DNA of 43,038 nt from UBA11889 sp002313255 (GTDB lineage: Bacteria; Pseudomonadota; Gammaproteobacteria; Pseudomonadales; Azotimanducaceae): positions 1 to 43,038 of the forward strand of contig CAJWQX010000031.1 in the NCBI GenBank assembly GCA_913045265.1, given 5' to 3'. Position numbers and translations under genes: made by a program. Below are positions 34,078 through 41,911 of the stretch, in pieces. Positions within the stretch are counted from its first letter, which is position 1. Each line of letters opens with the position of its first letter. The notes beneath the pieces are model-generated. The model saw nothing but the letters and a program-made list of their open reading frames with translations, had not been told where the DNA came from and did no database searches.

Positions 34078-35679
34078 TCAGACCTCGAGCGCCATACCAT
34101 CTCGACCGGGGTCCGCACCTCCGTCCCAACCTTCATCCGTCAGCCGAATCGCGTGCACGCCGGCGAAGTGGTACGACAGATGACTACGCCGCGTCTTATA
34201 CCCGCGTTCGACCAAGTCACTTTCGATAAATCGCGGTATGCGATTAGTGAGATCGACGGTGTCAGACGTGACGCAGATCCGGGGTGCAGAGACCGCCTCA
34301 AGCGCGGTCATTCCAAAGTCAATGACGTTGAGGATACCCTGCAGCACTCCCATCGTAATGTATGTGCCACCAGGTGCACCGATCACGAGGTAAGGAGATC
34401 CATCGGATCGGTTGACGATGGTCGGCGACATCGCCGTGAATCGAGACTTGCCCGGCTGAATCGAATCCGCATTACCTGGGCGTGGATCGAAAACATTCAT
34501 GCAGCCGTTGTACATAAAGCCCAACCCCCGGGTGACGACGCCGGACGGGTTGCCAAGCGAATGCGTCATAGTGACGCAGCAACCGAGCTCGTCGACGGTA
34601 CAAACATGAGTTGTGTCTTTGCTGTCGATCCGATTGACCCGCGGTACGTGAACCTTTTCGCCACTGCGGATCCGCTGTCCGCACTGACTCGCGTATTCGG
34701 TAGAAAACAGACGCGTGAGCGGAACATCTACAAATCGCGGGTCACCCATATACAGGTCTTTGTCGACAGTCGCTATTTTCATAACCTCAGCTAATAGCGA
34801 AAGATAATCAGCACTGTTATGACCCATACCAGCAACATCAAATTGTTCGAGAATACTCAACATCTCTAACACCATCGCTCCACCGCCAGGGAGCTGGTTG
34901 GTAACAACCTCGTGGCCGCGGTAGGCCCCTCGAAGCGGCTCGTTGGTCACGGTGCGGTACTCGGTGAGATCCGTTTTCGTCAACATTGCGCCGTGTTTCC
35001 CCATATCTGCGGCGATCTCGTCTGCAATGTCGCCGTGGTAGAACGACGCCACACCATCAGCCTGAATCCTACCTAACGTCTTCGCCATGTCCGCGTTCCG
35101 ATGAACGTCGCCGGCTACCCTCGGTTTTCCGTTCGCTAAGTAAATCGCGGCTGTCGCCGGAAGCCGTGATAGGCGCTGGATATGGGGTACGCGTCCTTCG
35201 GGTTCCGTCAGGTTCCAGTAATGGGCAACGTGAGGACGAACGAGAAACCCCTCATCCGCATAACGGATCGGCTCGTCGAGCAAGTCTTCAAGCTTTACCG
35301 TACCAAACTGCGCAAGCGCCTCGGCGAATGCCAGCAAAGAACCCGGTGCTGTGATCGAGCCGTAGCCGATGTCGTTGACGTAGTTCTCCAGAATGAAGCC
35401 GAAACCGTCTTCTGTTTCCGCCACGAGTTTGTCAGCCCACATATCCTCGGTCGCTGCAAGCGGTGCGCGTCCGTGGAAATCGATACACGTATGACTACCA
35501 TCCGGCAGTCGCACGTGCATCACCCCAAAACCCGCGATGCCACACATTAGAGGGTCAACGACCGTTTGCACTAGCGCTGCAGCAATCGCCGCATCTACAG
35601 CATTACCACCACCATCTAGTACTAACGCGCCCGCCTCAGCCGCCTCTGGCTGTGGGGCAACAACCATGCCATGTGTCAC
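34078..35679 (-). CDS. Gamma-glutamyltransferase-family hydrolase
   Basis: This 533-residue Ntn-hydrolase precursor begins VTHGMVVAPQPEAAEAGALV with GGGNAVDAAIAAAL, which matches the GGT start. The self-cleavage site is D-T-T-H (T356 is the first Thr and the nucleophile), followed by VCTVDELGCCVTMTHSLGN and GLGFMYNGCMN. There is no signal peptide, so unlike classic periplasmic GGT it is likely cytosolic. Start choice: the frame is open to 35796, but GTG 35679 has AGGTGGA at seven bases. In degradation gene clusters such enzymes may hydrolyse gamma-glutamyl or other amide conjugates; the substrate is not clear. Confidence 0.87.
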   Translation of the reverse strand: MTHGMVVAPQPEAAEAGALVLDGGGNAVDAAIAAALVQTVVDPLMCGIAGFGVMHVRLPDGSHTCIDFHGRAPLAATEDMWADKLVAETEDGFGFILENYVNDIGYGSITAPGSLLAFAEALAQFGTVKLEDLLDEPIRYADEGFLVRPHVAHYWNLTEPEGRVPHIQRLSRLPATAAIYLANGKPRVAGDVHRNADMAKTLGRIQADGVASFYHGDIADEIAADMGKHGAMLTKTDLTEYRTVTNEPLRGAYRGHEVVTNQLPGGGAMVLEMLSILEQFDVAGMGHNSADYLSLLAEVMKIATVDKDLYMGDPRFVDVPLTRLFSTEYASQCGQRIRSGEKVHVPRVNRIDSKDTTHVCTVDELGCCVTMTHSLGNPSGVVTRGLGFMYNGCMNVFDPRPGNADSIQPGKSRFTAMSPTIVNRSDGSPYLVIGAPGGTYITMGVLQGILNVIDFGMTALEAVSAPRICVTSDTVDLTNRIPRFIESDLVERGYKTRRSHLSYHFAGVHAIRLTDEGWDGGADPGRDGMALEV

Positions 35680-35825
35680 CCGAAATCCACCTGATTTAGA
35701 TGTCCGAGAAGGTGAAAGAATATGCCAATTCGTATCGAAAAACGTTTCTCTACGGCCAAACAGCACGGATGCTAAGGTTCTCAAGACTCTAAGCAAGTAT
35801 CAAAACGAATAAGGAGAGACCAAAC

Positions 35826-37019
35826 GTGAGTCCAAAACCACTTGACGGTCTACGAGTTGTGGATCTGACACACGTACTTGCCGGACCTTACTGTACTTAT
35901 CAACTGGGATTACTGGGCGCAGACGTTGTCAAAGTTGAGTCACTTAAGGGAGATATGGTCCGTGGTTGGGGTGGAACAGAGGAGCAGTTAGACAAGAAGC
36001 TGGGTTCAGGCTTCGTACCTCAAAACGCAGGCAAGAAAAGCGTTTCCATAGACATCACGCAGAAGGAAGGCGCAGAGATCGTTCTCAAGCTCAGTGAGAA
36101 TGCTGACATTTTTGTTGAGAATTACAGACCAGGTGCACTCAGGAAATACGGGCTCGACTATGAATCGGTAAAGCACCGGGCTCCAAATATCATTTACACA
36201 TCAATATCCGCTTTTGGTCACACGGGTCCTCACGGCCATCGTCCCGGGTTCGATGATGTTGTTCAGGCGACGTCCGGGTATATGTCGGTGAATGTACGAG
36301 GCGATGGGCCGATTCGAACAGGCGGTCCCGTTCTTGATTATGCGACCGGTATGCACGCAACTTCAGCGATATTGGCTGCAGTGCTGCTCAAAGAGAAAAC
36401 GGGGGAGGGGCAGCGAATCGACATTGCCATGCAGGATGTGACAATGCTGTTGCTAAATAGAAACACAAGTATCACAGCATCCACAGGACAAGAGTCAGGA
36501 GAACCAGCCGGGAACCGGGACGGTCCAATGCTTGGTCGGTTCCAGGCAAAAGAGGGATACGTGATGTTAGCCGGGTACCTACCGGTCCACTGTCGATCCA
36601 TCTGTGCGGCGATGGGACTCAAAAGGTTTGCTGATTTCAATGGCAAAGCATTCGCGGAGCATAGTGTTGAGGTCGAGGCGGTCGTCGAACAAACGATGCT
36701 TGAAAAAACCGCACTGGAATGGGACGACATATTCGCTAAAGCGGGCGTAGTTGGAGGCGGTGTAAGAAATCTGACGCAGGTACTTGAAACCGGACAACCT
36801 GCTTCCCGTGAACTATTGACGTCAGTTAACAGTGCCGCTGGTGAATTCGAAGTGACAACCAATGGCTACAGAATCAATGAACAGGTGTTCAAACCCTCGT
36901 CCGGAGTCCCAGAGTTAGGGGAACATACACAGGAGGTGCTGTCTGGCCTGGGTTACAAGGAAGACAGGATTAAAGCATTGATAAATGAAAGAACAGTCTA
37001 CGGCGATGAACACCGCTGA
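35826..37019 (+). CDS. CaiB/BaiF family (class III) CoA-transferase
   Basis: This 397-residue CoA-transferase has the family start PLDGLRVVDLTHVLAGPYCT, GADVVKVESLKGDMVRGWGG, and the catalytic aspartate D171 in GGPVLDYATGMHATSAIL. SAFGHTGPHGHRPGFDDVVQA is diagnostic. The enzyme moves CoA between carboxylic acids. The start is GTG with AAGGAGAG upstream, and the gene is divergent from the GGT gene by 146 nt. Its base use is visibly less GC rich than its neighbours, with AGA and TTA codons in evidence, which suggests a different origin or history. It may supply CoA thioesters to the acyl-CoA enzymes in the window. Confidence 0.93.
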   Translation: MSPKPLDGLRVVDLTHVLAGPYCTYQLGLLGADVVKVESLKGDMVRGWGGTEEQLDKKLGSGFVPQNAGKKSVSIDITQKEGAEIVLKLSENADIFVENYRPGALRKYGLDYESVKHRAPNIIYTSISAFGHTGPHGHRPGFDDVVQATSGYMSVNVRGDGPIRTGGPVLDYATGMHATSAILAAVLLKEKTGEGQRIDIAMQDVTMLLLNRNTSITASTGQESGEPAGNRDGPMLGRFQAKEGYVMLAGYLPVHCRSICAAMGLKRFADFNGKAFAEHSVEVEAVVEQTMLEKTALEWDDIFAKAGVVGGGVRNLTQVLETGQPASRELLTSVNSAAGEFEVTTNGYRINEQVFKPSSGVPELGEHTQEVLSGLGYKEDRIKALINERTVYGDEHR

Positions 37020-37094
37020 TCGTGAGCGCTGGGGCGATACTAAAACCCGTTCGGCTGACTTTTTTCGTATCTTCTGGGTCGTAACTGCACTCTA

Positions 37095-37140
37095 ATTTGG
37101 ATGGATTCGATCGATGGATTTAGTCAGCTGCCATCCAAAT
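37095..37140. terminator. Inverted repeat between convergent genes
   Basis: ATTTGGATGG (37095-37104) and CCATCCAAAT (37131-37140) are a perfect 10-bp inverted repeat with a 26-nt loop, lying between the convergent CoA-transferase and carboxyltransferase genes. It could end transcription from both sides, though there is no long T-run. It might instead be a protein-binding site or a trace of an insertion. Confidence 0.4.
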
Positions 37141-37149
37141 GCATGACGG

Positions 37150-38583
37150 TCACCAACTGTCGATATGATGTTTCTTCTGCGGCCGATCGAGCTTGCGCTT
37201 GAACAGGCGCAGCATTCGCTCTATTCGATGGCGGGTCTGTCCGGGTGCCACGATGTCGTCGAACGCGTTGTGATCGACGACTGCCGAGAAGCCGTCGCGA
37301 TGCCCGATTTCTGCCGTCGGCCAGCCCAGCCGCAGGGCGGGTACACCGCGGGTGCTGGAGACTCCGGTCATCAGCGCCGCGCCCAGCCCACGACCGCGGC
37401 GCAGCTGAACGCTGATGAGCGGCACGGTGCGCTGCTGGTGTGCGATCAGTGGCCTCGCATGCCAGCGAGTCAGCAGCGGATCGACGCCCGGATCCTGTCC
37501 TTTTAATTGCCACCGACTAATGCACCCTGGCGTGTCGATCAGCGACAACATCGGATACTCATAGGTATTGCATAGTTCGACGAAGCGGGAAATTTTGGTG
37601 GCGGCGTTCTGGTCGATGACGCCGTCATCCACCAATGGCTGATTGGCCATGACGCCGATGGTTCTGCCGTCGATCCGGGCCAGCGCCGTGATCAGCGATC
37701 GGGCGAACTGCGGGCGCAGCTCGAACACGCTGCCAGGATCGGCCAGGGCCTGGATGACCTCGTGCACGTCGTAGCGGTCTTCGGCGTCGTGCGTGATGTT
37801 GTCGAGATTCGCTCCCGGGCGGGTGTCGGTGGCCCGCGCGTCATCCTCACGATAGTAAGAGAGAAACCGTCGTGCGGCAGCGATCGCGTCGCGCTCGTCG
37901 GCGACCAGCAGATCGATACCGCCACCAACCTCGTGCATCTCTGAACCAGCAAGCTCGTTGGCTTTCAGCCGGTGCCCCAGCGAGGCTTCCACCATGGGTG
38001 GACCGCCCATGCCGATGGCCGAACCCGGAGTGCTGATCAGGAAATCTGAGAATCCGGCCAGGCTGGCATGACCGGCAAAGGAGGGGCCCGATACGATGGC
38101 AACGACCGGCGCCCAGCCCGAGAGTTCGGGTACCCCGTCGAGAAATGAGAACCGGCCAATGGGGCCGCTGGTTTCGATGTGTCCCAGACCGGTCCTTGGA
38201 TGGCGCGCGCGGCTGCCGCCACCATCGACGAACATCACTACCGGCCAGCGTTGCTCGTAGGCGAGGCCGAACAGTCGGCCCAGGCGGCCGGCGCCGTAGC
38301 CGCCGCCGTGATCCGTGTAATCCGTTGAGGAAGCGATGACCGGCTGGCTGTCGATGGTGCCGACAAAATCGACTCCGCCCGCTTCTGCGATCCACTCACC
38401 GTCGCGACTCTTGGCGGCGATACTGCCGTATTCCACGGCCGAGTCGGGGTCGAGCAGCAGATCGACGCGTTCTCGAGCGGTCAGCTTGTTTCCTGAATGC
38501 ACGCGGGTGACGACGTCAGGGCGCGAGGTGTCCTGCTGGGAATCTTTGGCTTGACGCAGTGCGTCGTTGGTTTCGTTCTTCAT
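37150..38583 (-). CDS. Acyl-CoA carboxylase carboxyltransferase subunit (second of two)
   Basis: This 477-residue protein spans both carboxyltransferase halves. The N-terminal half has KLTARERVDLLLDPDSAVEYG, ASSTDYTDHGGGYGAGRLGR and GFSDFLISTPGSAIGMGGPP. The C-terminal half has RSLITALARIDGRTIGVMANQ and YEYPMLSLIDTPGCISRW, then RLGWPTAEIGHRDGFSAVVD. The family moves the carboxyl group from biotin to an acyl-CoA. M at 38583 is 4 nt after the stop of the paralogue upstream, so the two are one operon. No biotin carboxylase or biotin carrier gene is nearby, so it depends on one elsewhere or has a different role. The region is GC rich. Confidence 0.87.
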   Translation of the reverse strand: MKNETNDALRQAKDSQQDTSRPDVVTRVHSGNKLTARERVDLLLDPDSAVEYGSIAAKSRDGEWIAEAGGVDFVGTIDSQPVIASSTDYTDHGGGYGAGRLGRLFGLAYEQRWPVVMFVDGGGSRARHPRTGLGHIETSGPIGRFSFLDGVPELSGWAPVVAIVSGPSFAGHASLAGFSDFLISTPGSAIGMGGPPMVEASLGHRLKANELAGSEMHEVGGGIDLLVADERDAIAAARRFLSYYREDDARATDTRPGANLDNITHDAEDRYDVHEVIQALADPGSVFELRPQFARSLITALARIDGRTIGVMANQPLVDDGVIDQNAATKISRFVELCNTYEYPMLSLIDTPGCISRWQLKGQDPGVDPLLTRWHARPLIAHQQRTVPLISVQLRRGRGLGAALMTGVSSTRGVPALRLGWPTAEIGHRDGFSAVVDHNAFDDIVAPGQTRHRIERMLRLFKRKLDRPQKKHHIDSW

Positions 38584-38587
38584 GGCA

Positions 38588-40081
38588 TTAGCGCGGATCG
38601 ATGGGATGTTTTTTGTGTGCCGAAAAGCGTCTCGGCGTGCGCTGCAGCATGGCAAGAATTCGTTGCCGAGTATCAGCGGGCTTGACGATGTCGTCGAACT
38701 GATAGCCGCGGCCGGCCCGCAGCCCCGAAGCCGCGTCGCGCATGCGTTCCGCATAGTCATCGCGGATCGCGAGCGCTTCTTCCTGGGATTCGGCGGCCAG
38801 AATTTCCTTGCGTTTCACCAGATAGGCAGCACCTTCGAGAGACATGCCCCCGGATTCGACCGACGGCCAGGCGAGTCGCAGCTCCGGCACGCGACGGGCC
38901 GCGCCCCAGCCGGACATGGCATAGGGGCCGAGCCCGTAGGCCTTGCGGATCTGCACGGAATAGAGAGGTACGGTGCGATGATGCAGTGCCGCCAGCGGCC
39001 GTGCGTGATGTCGGGCAATACCCTCCTGCTCCGCCCGGGGACCAACCATGAACCCGGGATTATCGATGAAAGTGACGATGGGAAACTCGTACGCATCGCA
39101 TAGCTCAACGAATCGGGACGCCTTGTCCGCGGCCGCGGTATCAATAGCGCCCGCCAGTGGCGACTTGGGTTGATTGGCATAGATACCGACGGTCCTTCCG
39201 CCAAGGCGTGCCAGTACCGTCAGCATGGAACGACCCCAGTCGGCGCCGAGCTCGAGCGTACTGTCTGCGTCGGCGAAGGAGGCGATCACCTTGCGTATAT
39301 CGTAGGGGCGGCGCCGGTTCTGGGGAATGATATCGGCGATGTGTTCAGCGTCCGGTGGAGCGTCGCCGCTCGACGGTTCCGTCAAGTAGAACGACAGATA
39401 GCGCCGTGCCCCCTCGATCGCGTCGTGTTCGTTCTTGGCAACTATGTCGACGTCGCCGGTTTTAGCAAAGTCCGTGACTGCGCGGGAATGACCATCCGCT
39501 GAACCGAACGTCGCATCGCTGCTCGTAATCACCAGATCGCACAACATCGCGATGGCGGCGTGACCGTCGACGGCATTACCGGTGACCACGGCGACGGTGG
39601 GTGCCCAGCCGTTTAATTCCGCCAGACCATCATAGAGTTCGAAGCGGCCACGCGGTGACACGGCAATGGGTGGAGCTGGAAGTGGATCATCCGGTCGTGC
39701 CCCAGCACCCTCGACGAAGCAGACAAACGGCCAGCGGTGCTCCACCGCGAGATAGAGTAGTTTGGCGATCTTGCGATGATTGCGATCGCTCTGAGTGCCC
39801 GCCAGTACGCTGCTGTCGTAGCTGGCCGCGACGACCGACTGGCCCGCGATCAGCCCGACGCCCGCCACCAATCCGTCGGCATAATGCTCGTCATTCGGCC
39901 GCGTGGTAGCGCCGGCAAGGGCGCCGTATTCGATAAAGCTCGATTTGTCGAACAGCAGCGTAATCCGTTCCCGGGCCGTGAGGCGGTCTGAGGCATGGAT
40001 CTTTTCGACAACTCCGGGACGGGCATCGTCACCGGTGCGCGCCCTTGCCGCCTCGATCTGCTCGATCAGTTGATTATCCAC
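38588..40081 (-). CDS. Acyl-CoA carboxylase carboxyltransferase subunit (first of two)
   Basis: This 497-residue paralogue of the next gene has RLTARERITLLFDKSSFIEYG, ASYDSSVLAGTQSDRNHRKI and LVITSSDATFGSADG in the N-terminal half. The C-terminal half has LTVLARLGGRTVGIYANQPK and FPIVTFIDNPGFMVGPRAEQ, then LRLAWPSVESGGMSLEGAAYLV. Members act in propionyl-, methylcrotonyl- or geranyl-CoA carboxylases. Two carboxyltransferase genes next to each other could form an alpha/beta hetero-oligomer. The GTG start (40081) overlaps the stop of a short candidate ORF by eight bases. The N-terminal 10-residue acidic stretch (MDNQLIEQIEAARART) precedes the family core. Confidence 0.88.
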   Translation of the reverse strand: MDNQLIEQIEAARARTGDDARPGVVEKIHASDRLTARERITLLFDKSSFIEYGALAGATTRPNDEHYADGLVAGVGLIAGQSVVAASYDSSVLAGTQSDRNHRKIAKLLYLAVEHRWPFVCFVEGAGARPDDPLPAPPIAVSPRGRFELYDGLAELNGWAPTVAVVTGNAVDGHAAIAMLCDLVITSSDATFGSADGHSRAVTDFAKTGDVDIVAKNEHDAIEGARRYLSFYLTEPSSGDAPPDAEHIADIIPQNRRRPYDIRKVIASFADADSTLELGADWGRSMLTVLARLGGRTVGIYANQPKSPLAGAIDTAAADKASRFVELCDAYEFPIVTFIDNPGFMVGPRAEQEGIARHHARPLAALHHRTVPLYSVQIRKAYGLGPYAMSGWGAARRVPELRLAWPSVESGGMSLEGAAYLVKRKEILAAESQEEALAIRDDYAERMRDAASGLRAGRGYQFDDIVKPADTRQRILAMLQRTPRRFSAHKKHPIDPR

Positions 40082-40232
40082 ACTCGATCAAAGGCCGTAC
40101 CTTCTTCCTCATGAGTTCACGGAGTTCTAATTCTTTTTGAGCCCGATCTAACATACGCCTAGGTTCTTTAAGGACCTCTGGAATAGACCATAACAAAAGC
40201 CTAGGCAGAGCCTTTCTTTTTTTGGTGAGCAA
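40074..40232 (-). CDS. Candidate short ORF overlapping the start of the carboxyltransferase gene
   Basis: A minus-strand frame ends at TAA 40074-40076, inside the GTG-started carboxyltransferase gene. It is open back to a TTG at 40232 (52 residues) and has an ATG at 40154 (26 residues). The peptide is basic with an amphipathic helix: SIPEVLKEPRRMLDRAQKEL, then ELRELMRKKVRPLIECG. No clear ribosome site is present. It may be a small coupled protein or chance. Confidence 0.25.
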   Translation of the reverse strand: MLTKKRKALPRLLLWSIPEVLKEPRRMLDRAQKELELRELMRKKVRPLIECG

Positions 40233-40339
40233 AACCGAACGTCCGGGCGGGCGCGGGTATTTTCTGGTTTGCAGTATGCTCCGGGCATGAGCGGTGGAAC
40301 TGATTCAACCCTATCTGACGCCGAGAATGGAGAACTGAA

Positions 40340-40435
40340 ATGGTGATCATCGTCTTGACGATCATCCTCGCAATAACCGTCTTGCTTTACTGCTTGGCTT
40401 GGTATCGATTGCGCACACCGGTTTCACCGCTGTGA
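40340..40435 (+). CDS. Candidate 31-residue single-pass membrane protein
   Basis: ATG 40340 follows GGAGA at seven bases and encodes MVIIVLTIILAITVLLYCLA followed by WYRLRTPVSPL. It has one hydrophobic helix, a positive end (YRLR) and a stop at 40433-40435. The stop overlaps the GTG start of the deacetylase-like gene (GTGA), so it may be translationally coupled to it. The sequence change from AT-rich to GC-rich falls at this junction. Short membrane proteins of this kind often bind a larger partner; none is known here. Confidence 0.4.
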   Translation: MVIIVLTIILAITVLLYCLAWYRLRTPVSPL

Positions 40436-41253
40436 ACAGCCCCCGTCACCTCGTGTGCCTCACGTTCGACTTCGACACTGTGGCGCTGTGGCTCGCACTC
40501 GGCCAGACCTCGCCGACCCCGGTCTCGCGCGGCGAGTTTGGTGTGGTCGGCGCGGAGCGCCTGCTCACGCTGCTCGCGCGCCGCGGTATCCGCTCCACGT
40601 GGTTCATTCCGGGACTCACGATCGACGCCTATCCCGACACGTGCCGCGCGATTCACGAGGCGGGTCACGAGATCGGTCATCACGGCTACGACCACGTCTC
40701 GCCCGCGGGGCTTACCCGGGACGAGGAGCTCGCCCAGCTCGTTCGCGGCAACGCCGCGATCGAGCGTATCAGCGGCGCGCCGGCGCGCGGCTACCGATCG
40801 CCTGCGTGGGATCTCAGCCGTGCCAGCGTGGATCTCCTGCTCGAGCAGGGATTCGCGTACGACAGCAGCATGATGGGTCACGACTACCTGCCGTACCAGG
40901 CACGCACCGGCGATACCGTGGAGGCGGGCAAACCCGTCGTGTTCGGCTCGCCCACCGCGCTCGTGGAACTGCCGGTCAGCTGGTCGCTCGACGACTTCAC
41001 GCACTTCGAGTCTTTCCGGGGGGCGGGGCTGAAGCCTGCAACCGGCGTGTTCGAGAACTGGCTCGGCGATTTCGATTGGCTCGCGCGCGAGCTGCCGTGG
41101 GGTGTCTACACGCTCACGTGTCACCCGTTCGTGATCGGCCGAGGACATCGGCTGCTGATGCTGGAACGTCTGCTCGATGCGCTCGCGAAAAGGGGTGGCG
41201 TGTTCGTGACCGCGCGCGAGGCGGTGGAGGAGCACGGCGCCCGGGCCCATTGA
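40432..41253 (+). CDS. Polysaccharide deacetylase-like (NodB-homology) protein
   Basis: This 273-residue protein has NodB-type motifs. Motif 1 is CLTFDFDTVALW (D13 and D15 region), motif 2 is HEIGHHGYDHVSP (H84 and H88 fit the metal pair), and motif 3 is ARGYRSPAWDLSRAS. The late PWGVYTLTCHPFVIGRGHRL supplies the catalytic histidine. This looks like the group that includes allantoinase-like PuuE and amide hydrolases rather than a peptidoglycan deacetylase. The frame is open to TTG 40399, but GTG 40432 fits the family start and overlaps the 31-residue ORF. Base composition is strikingly GC rich. It ends 21 nt before the integrase remnant, so it may have been brought in with an island. Confidence 0.8.
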   Translation: MNSPRHLVCLTFDFDTVALWLALGQTSPTPVSRGEFGVVGAERLLTLLARRGIRSTWFIPGLTIDAYPDTCRAIHEAGHEIGHHGYDHVSPAGLTRDEELAQLVRGNAAIERISGAPARGYRSPAWDLSRASVDLLLEQGFAYDSSMMGHDYLPYQARTGDTVEAGKPVVFGSPTALVELPVSWSLDDFTHFESFRGAGLKPATGVFENWLGDFDWLARELPWGVYTLTCHPFVIGRGHRLLMLERLLDALAKRGGVFVTAREAVEEHGARAH

Positions 41254-41274
41254 GTTGCACTCTCTGGACTGGTG

Positions 41275-41349
41275 TCCGGCGCGGTCATACAGCGTGCACG
41301 GTTTTTTGCGCGATTTGGCTGTTCGGATGGCGACATCCGTAAGGGGCAC
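41275..41349 (-). pseudogene. Truncated P4-type (tyrosine) integrase, first 25 codons
   Basis: On the minus strand, GTG 41349 begins VPLTDVAIRTAKSRKKPCTL followed by YDRAG. This is the start of P4-family integrases (typically LTDTAIR.AKPREKPYKL.D.GGL), the DUF4102/Arm-type DNA-binding region. After 25 codons the match stops and the frame runs antisense to the deacetylase-like gene, so the catalytic domain is lost. Its position beside a tRNA 3' end, reading away from it, is typical of island integrases. This marks the end of a former or decayed genomic island at this tRNA. Confidence 0.7.
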
Positions 41350-41352
41350 GGT

Positions 41353-41392
41353 TACCCCCGCGTACGTTGAGCTACCCCCAACTCTACCCCCA
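41353..41392 (-). repeat. Three TGGGGGTA-type motifs upstream of the integrase remnant
   Basis: On the minus strand TGGGGGTA occurs at 41392-41385 and 41380-41373, and CGGGGGTA at 41360-41353, all just before the integrase start. Such tandem boxes upstream of P4-type integrase genes are plausible recombination-directionality-factor or Arm-type integrase sites; the functional role is inferred. Confidence 0.45.
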
Positions 41393-41505
41393 GAATAGTC
41401 CGGAACGCACCGGACTTAATCGAATGCATAAGTACATTAAGCTATTGTTTTATATAGTAAAGTAGTACTTCTTCGCATCTCCTGGAACGTTACCGTATTC
41501 TAATT

Positions 41506-41855
41506 TGGTGGGCCCACCAGGACTCGAACCTGGGACCAATGGATTCACAATCCCAGACCGCGTCTATCGGTTCTGGGAAACCCGAATGTTTCCAGTCGGT
41601 GTGGACTATCTCACCGCCCCGAAGGGCGCGGGACGCTCTCGCCTGTTATCAAGGACACTTGATGATCCTAACGATCTTCAGTCCTCAGGTAGTCTCTGCA
41701 CCTTCCGGCGGTGTACCCCCGGCTTGGCTCAGGATTGCCGTGTCGGCCGAAACCGATTTAGGTTTCCCTGAATTCATCCCGTTCATCTTCCGGCTTTCGC
41801 GCGGAAGCGCACCATTTGATGAGTCCACTGCTCTAACCAACTGAGCTATAGGCCC
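41506..41855 (-). tRNA. tRNA-Ile2 (CAU), interrupted by a group I intron
   Basis: The 5' exon (41819-41855) starts GGGCCTATAGCTCAGTTGG and ends at the anticodon CAT. The 3' exon (41506-41545) starts AATCCATTGG and ends GGGCCCACCA. Joined, they give a 77-nt tRNA with intact pairing: acceptor GGGCCUA/UGGGCCC, D stem GCUC/GAGC, anticodon stem GUGGA/UCCAU, T stem CCAGG/CCUGG, and encoded CCA. The CAU anticodon with C4-G69 and C5-G68 pairs favours tRNA-Ile2, whose C34 is made into lysidine by TilS, over elongator tRNA-Met. The unspliced gene is 350 nt. It lies 56 nt downstream of the glycyl-tRNA synthetase gene on the same strand, and an integrase remnant is on its 3' side. Confidence 0.9.
41546..41818 (-). 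ncRNA. Group I intron (273 nt) in the tRNA-Ile2 anticodon loop
   Basis: The intron lies right after U36 of the anticodon and ends in G, as group I introns require (U-G at P1, terminal omega-G). P1 can form between exon CAU and internal-guide GUG, with CAAAUG as loop. Core elements are visible on the minus strand: P-like AATTCAGGGAAACCTAAATC (41774-41755), Q-like AATCCTGAGCCAAGCC (41736-41721), R-like GTGCAGAGACTA (41701-41690) and S-like GATAGTCC (41610-41603), with P7 pairing GACUA to UAGUC. This is the pattern of the small tRNA introns of cyanobacteria and Azoarcus (subgroup IC3). No homing endonuclease is encoded, so it should self-splice with help only from structure. Confidence 0.88.
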
Positions 41856-41911
41856 TATCGACAAGTGTAACAAGATCGACTAGTGAACGATGACCTTGAG
41901 TTGGTTGTCGG

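Noticed and set aside
40287..40346. 19-codon frame MSGGTDSTLSDAENGELKW upstream of the 31-residue ORF
   Set aside because: Very short and without an evident ribosome site; too little to support it as a gene.
40387..41274. Long minus-strand open frame extending from the integrase start through the deacetylase-like gene
   Set aside because: Only its first 25 codons resemble an integrase; the rest is antisense to the deacetylase-like gene in GC-rich DNA where long false frames are common.
40455..41342. 295-codon Arg-rich plus-strand frame
   Set aside because: It is a shadow of the deacetylase-like gene in another frame; composition is typical of GC-driven open frames.
41505..41844. Two plus-strand and one minus-strand short frames over the tRNA region
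   Set aside because: They overlap the tRNA exons and the group I intron, and the RNA structure explains the sequence.
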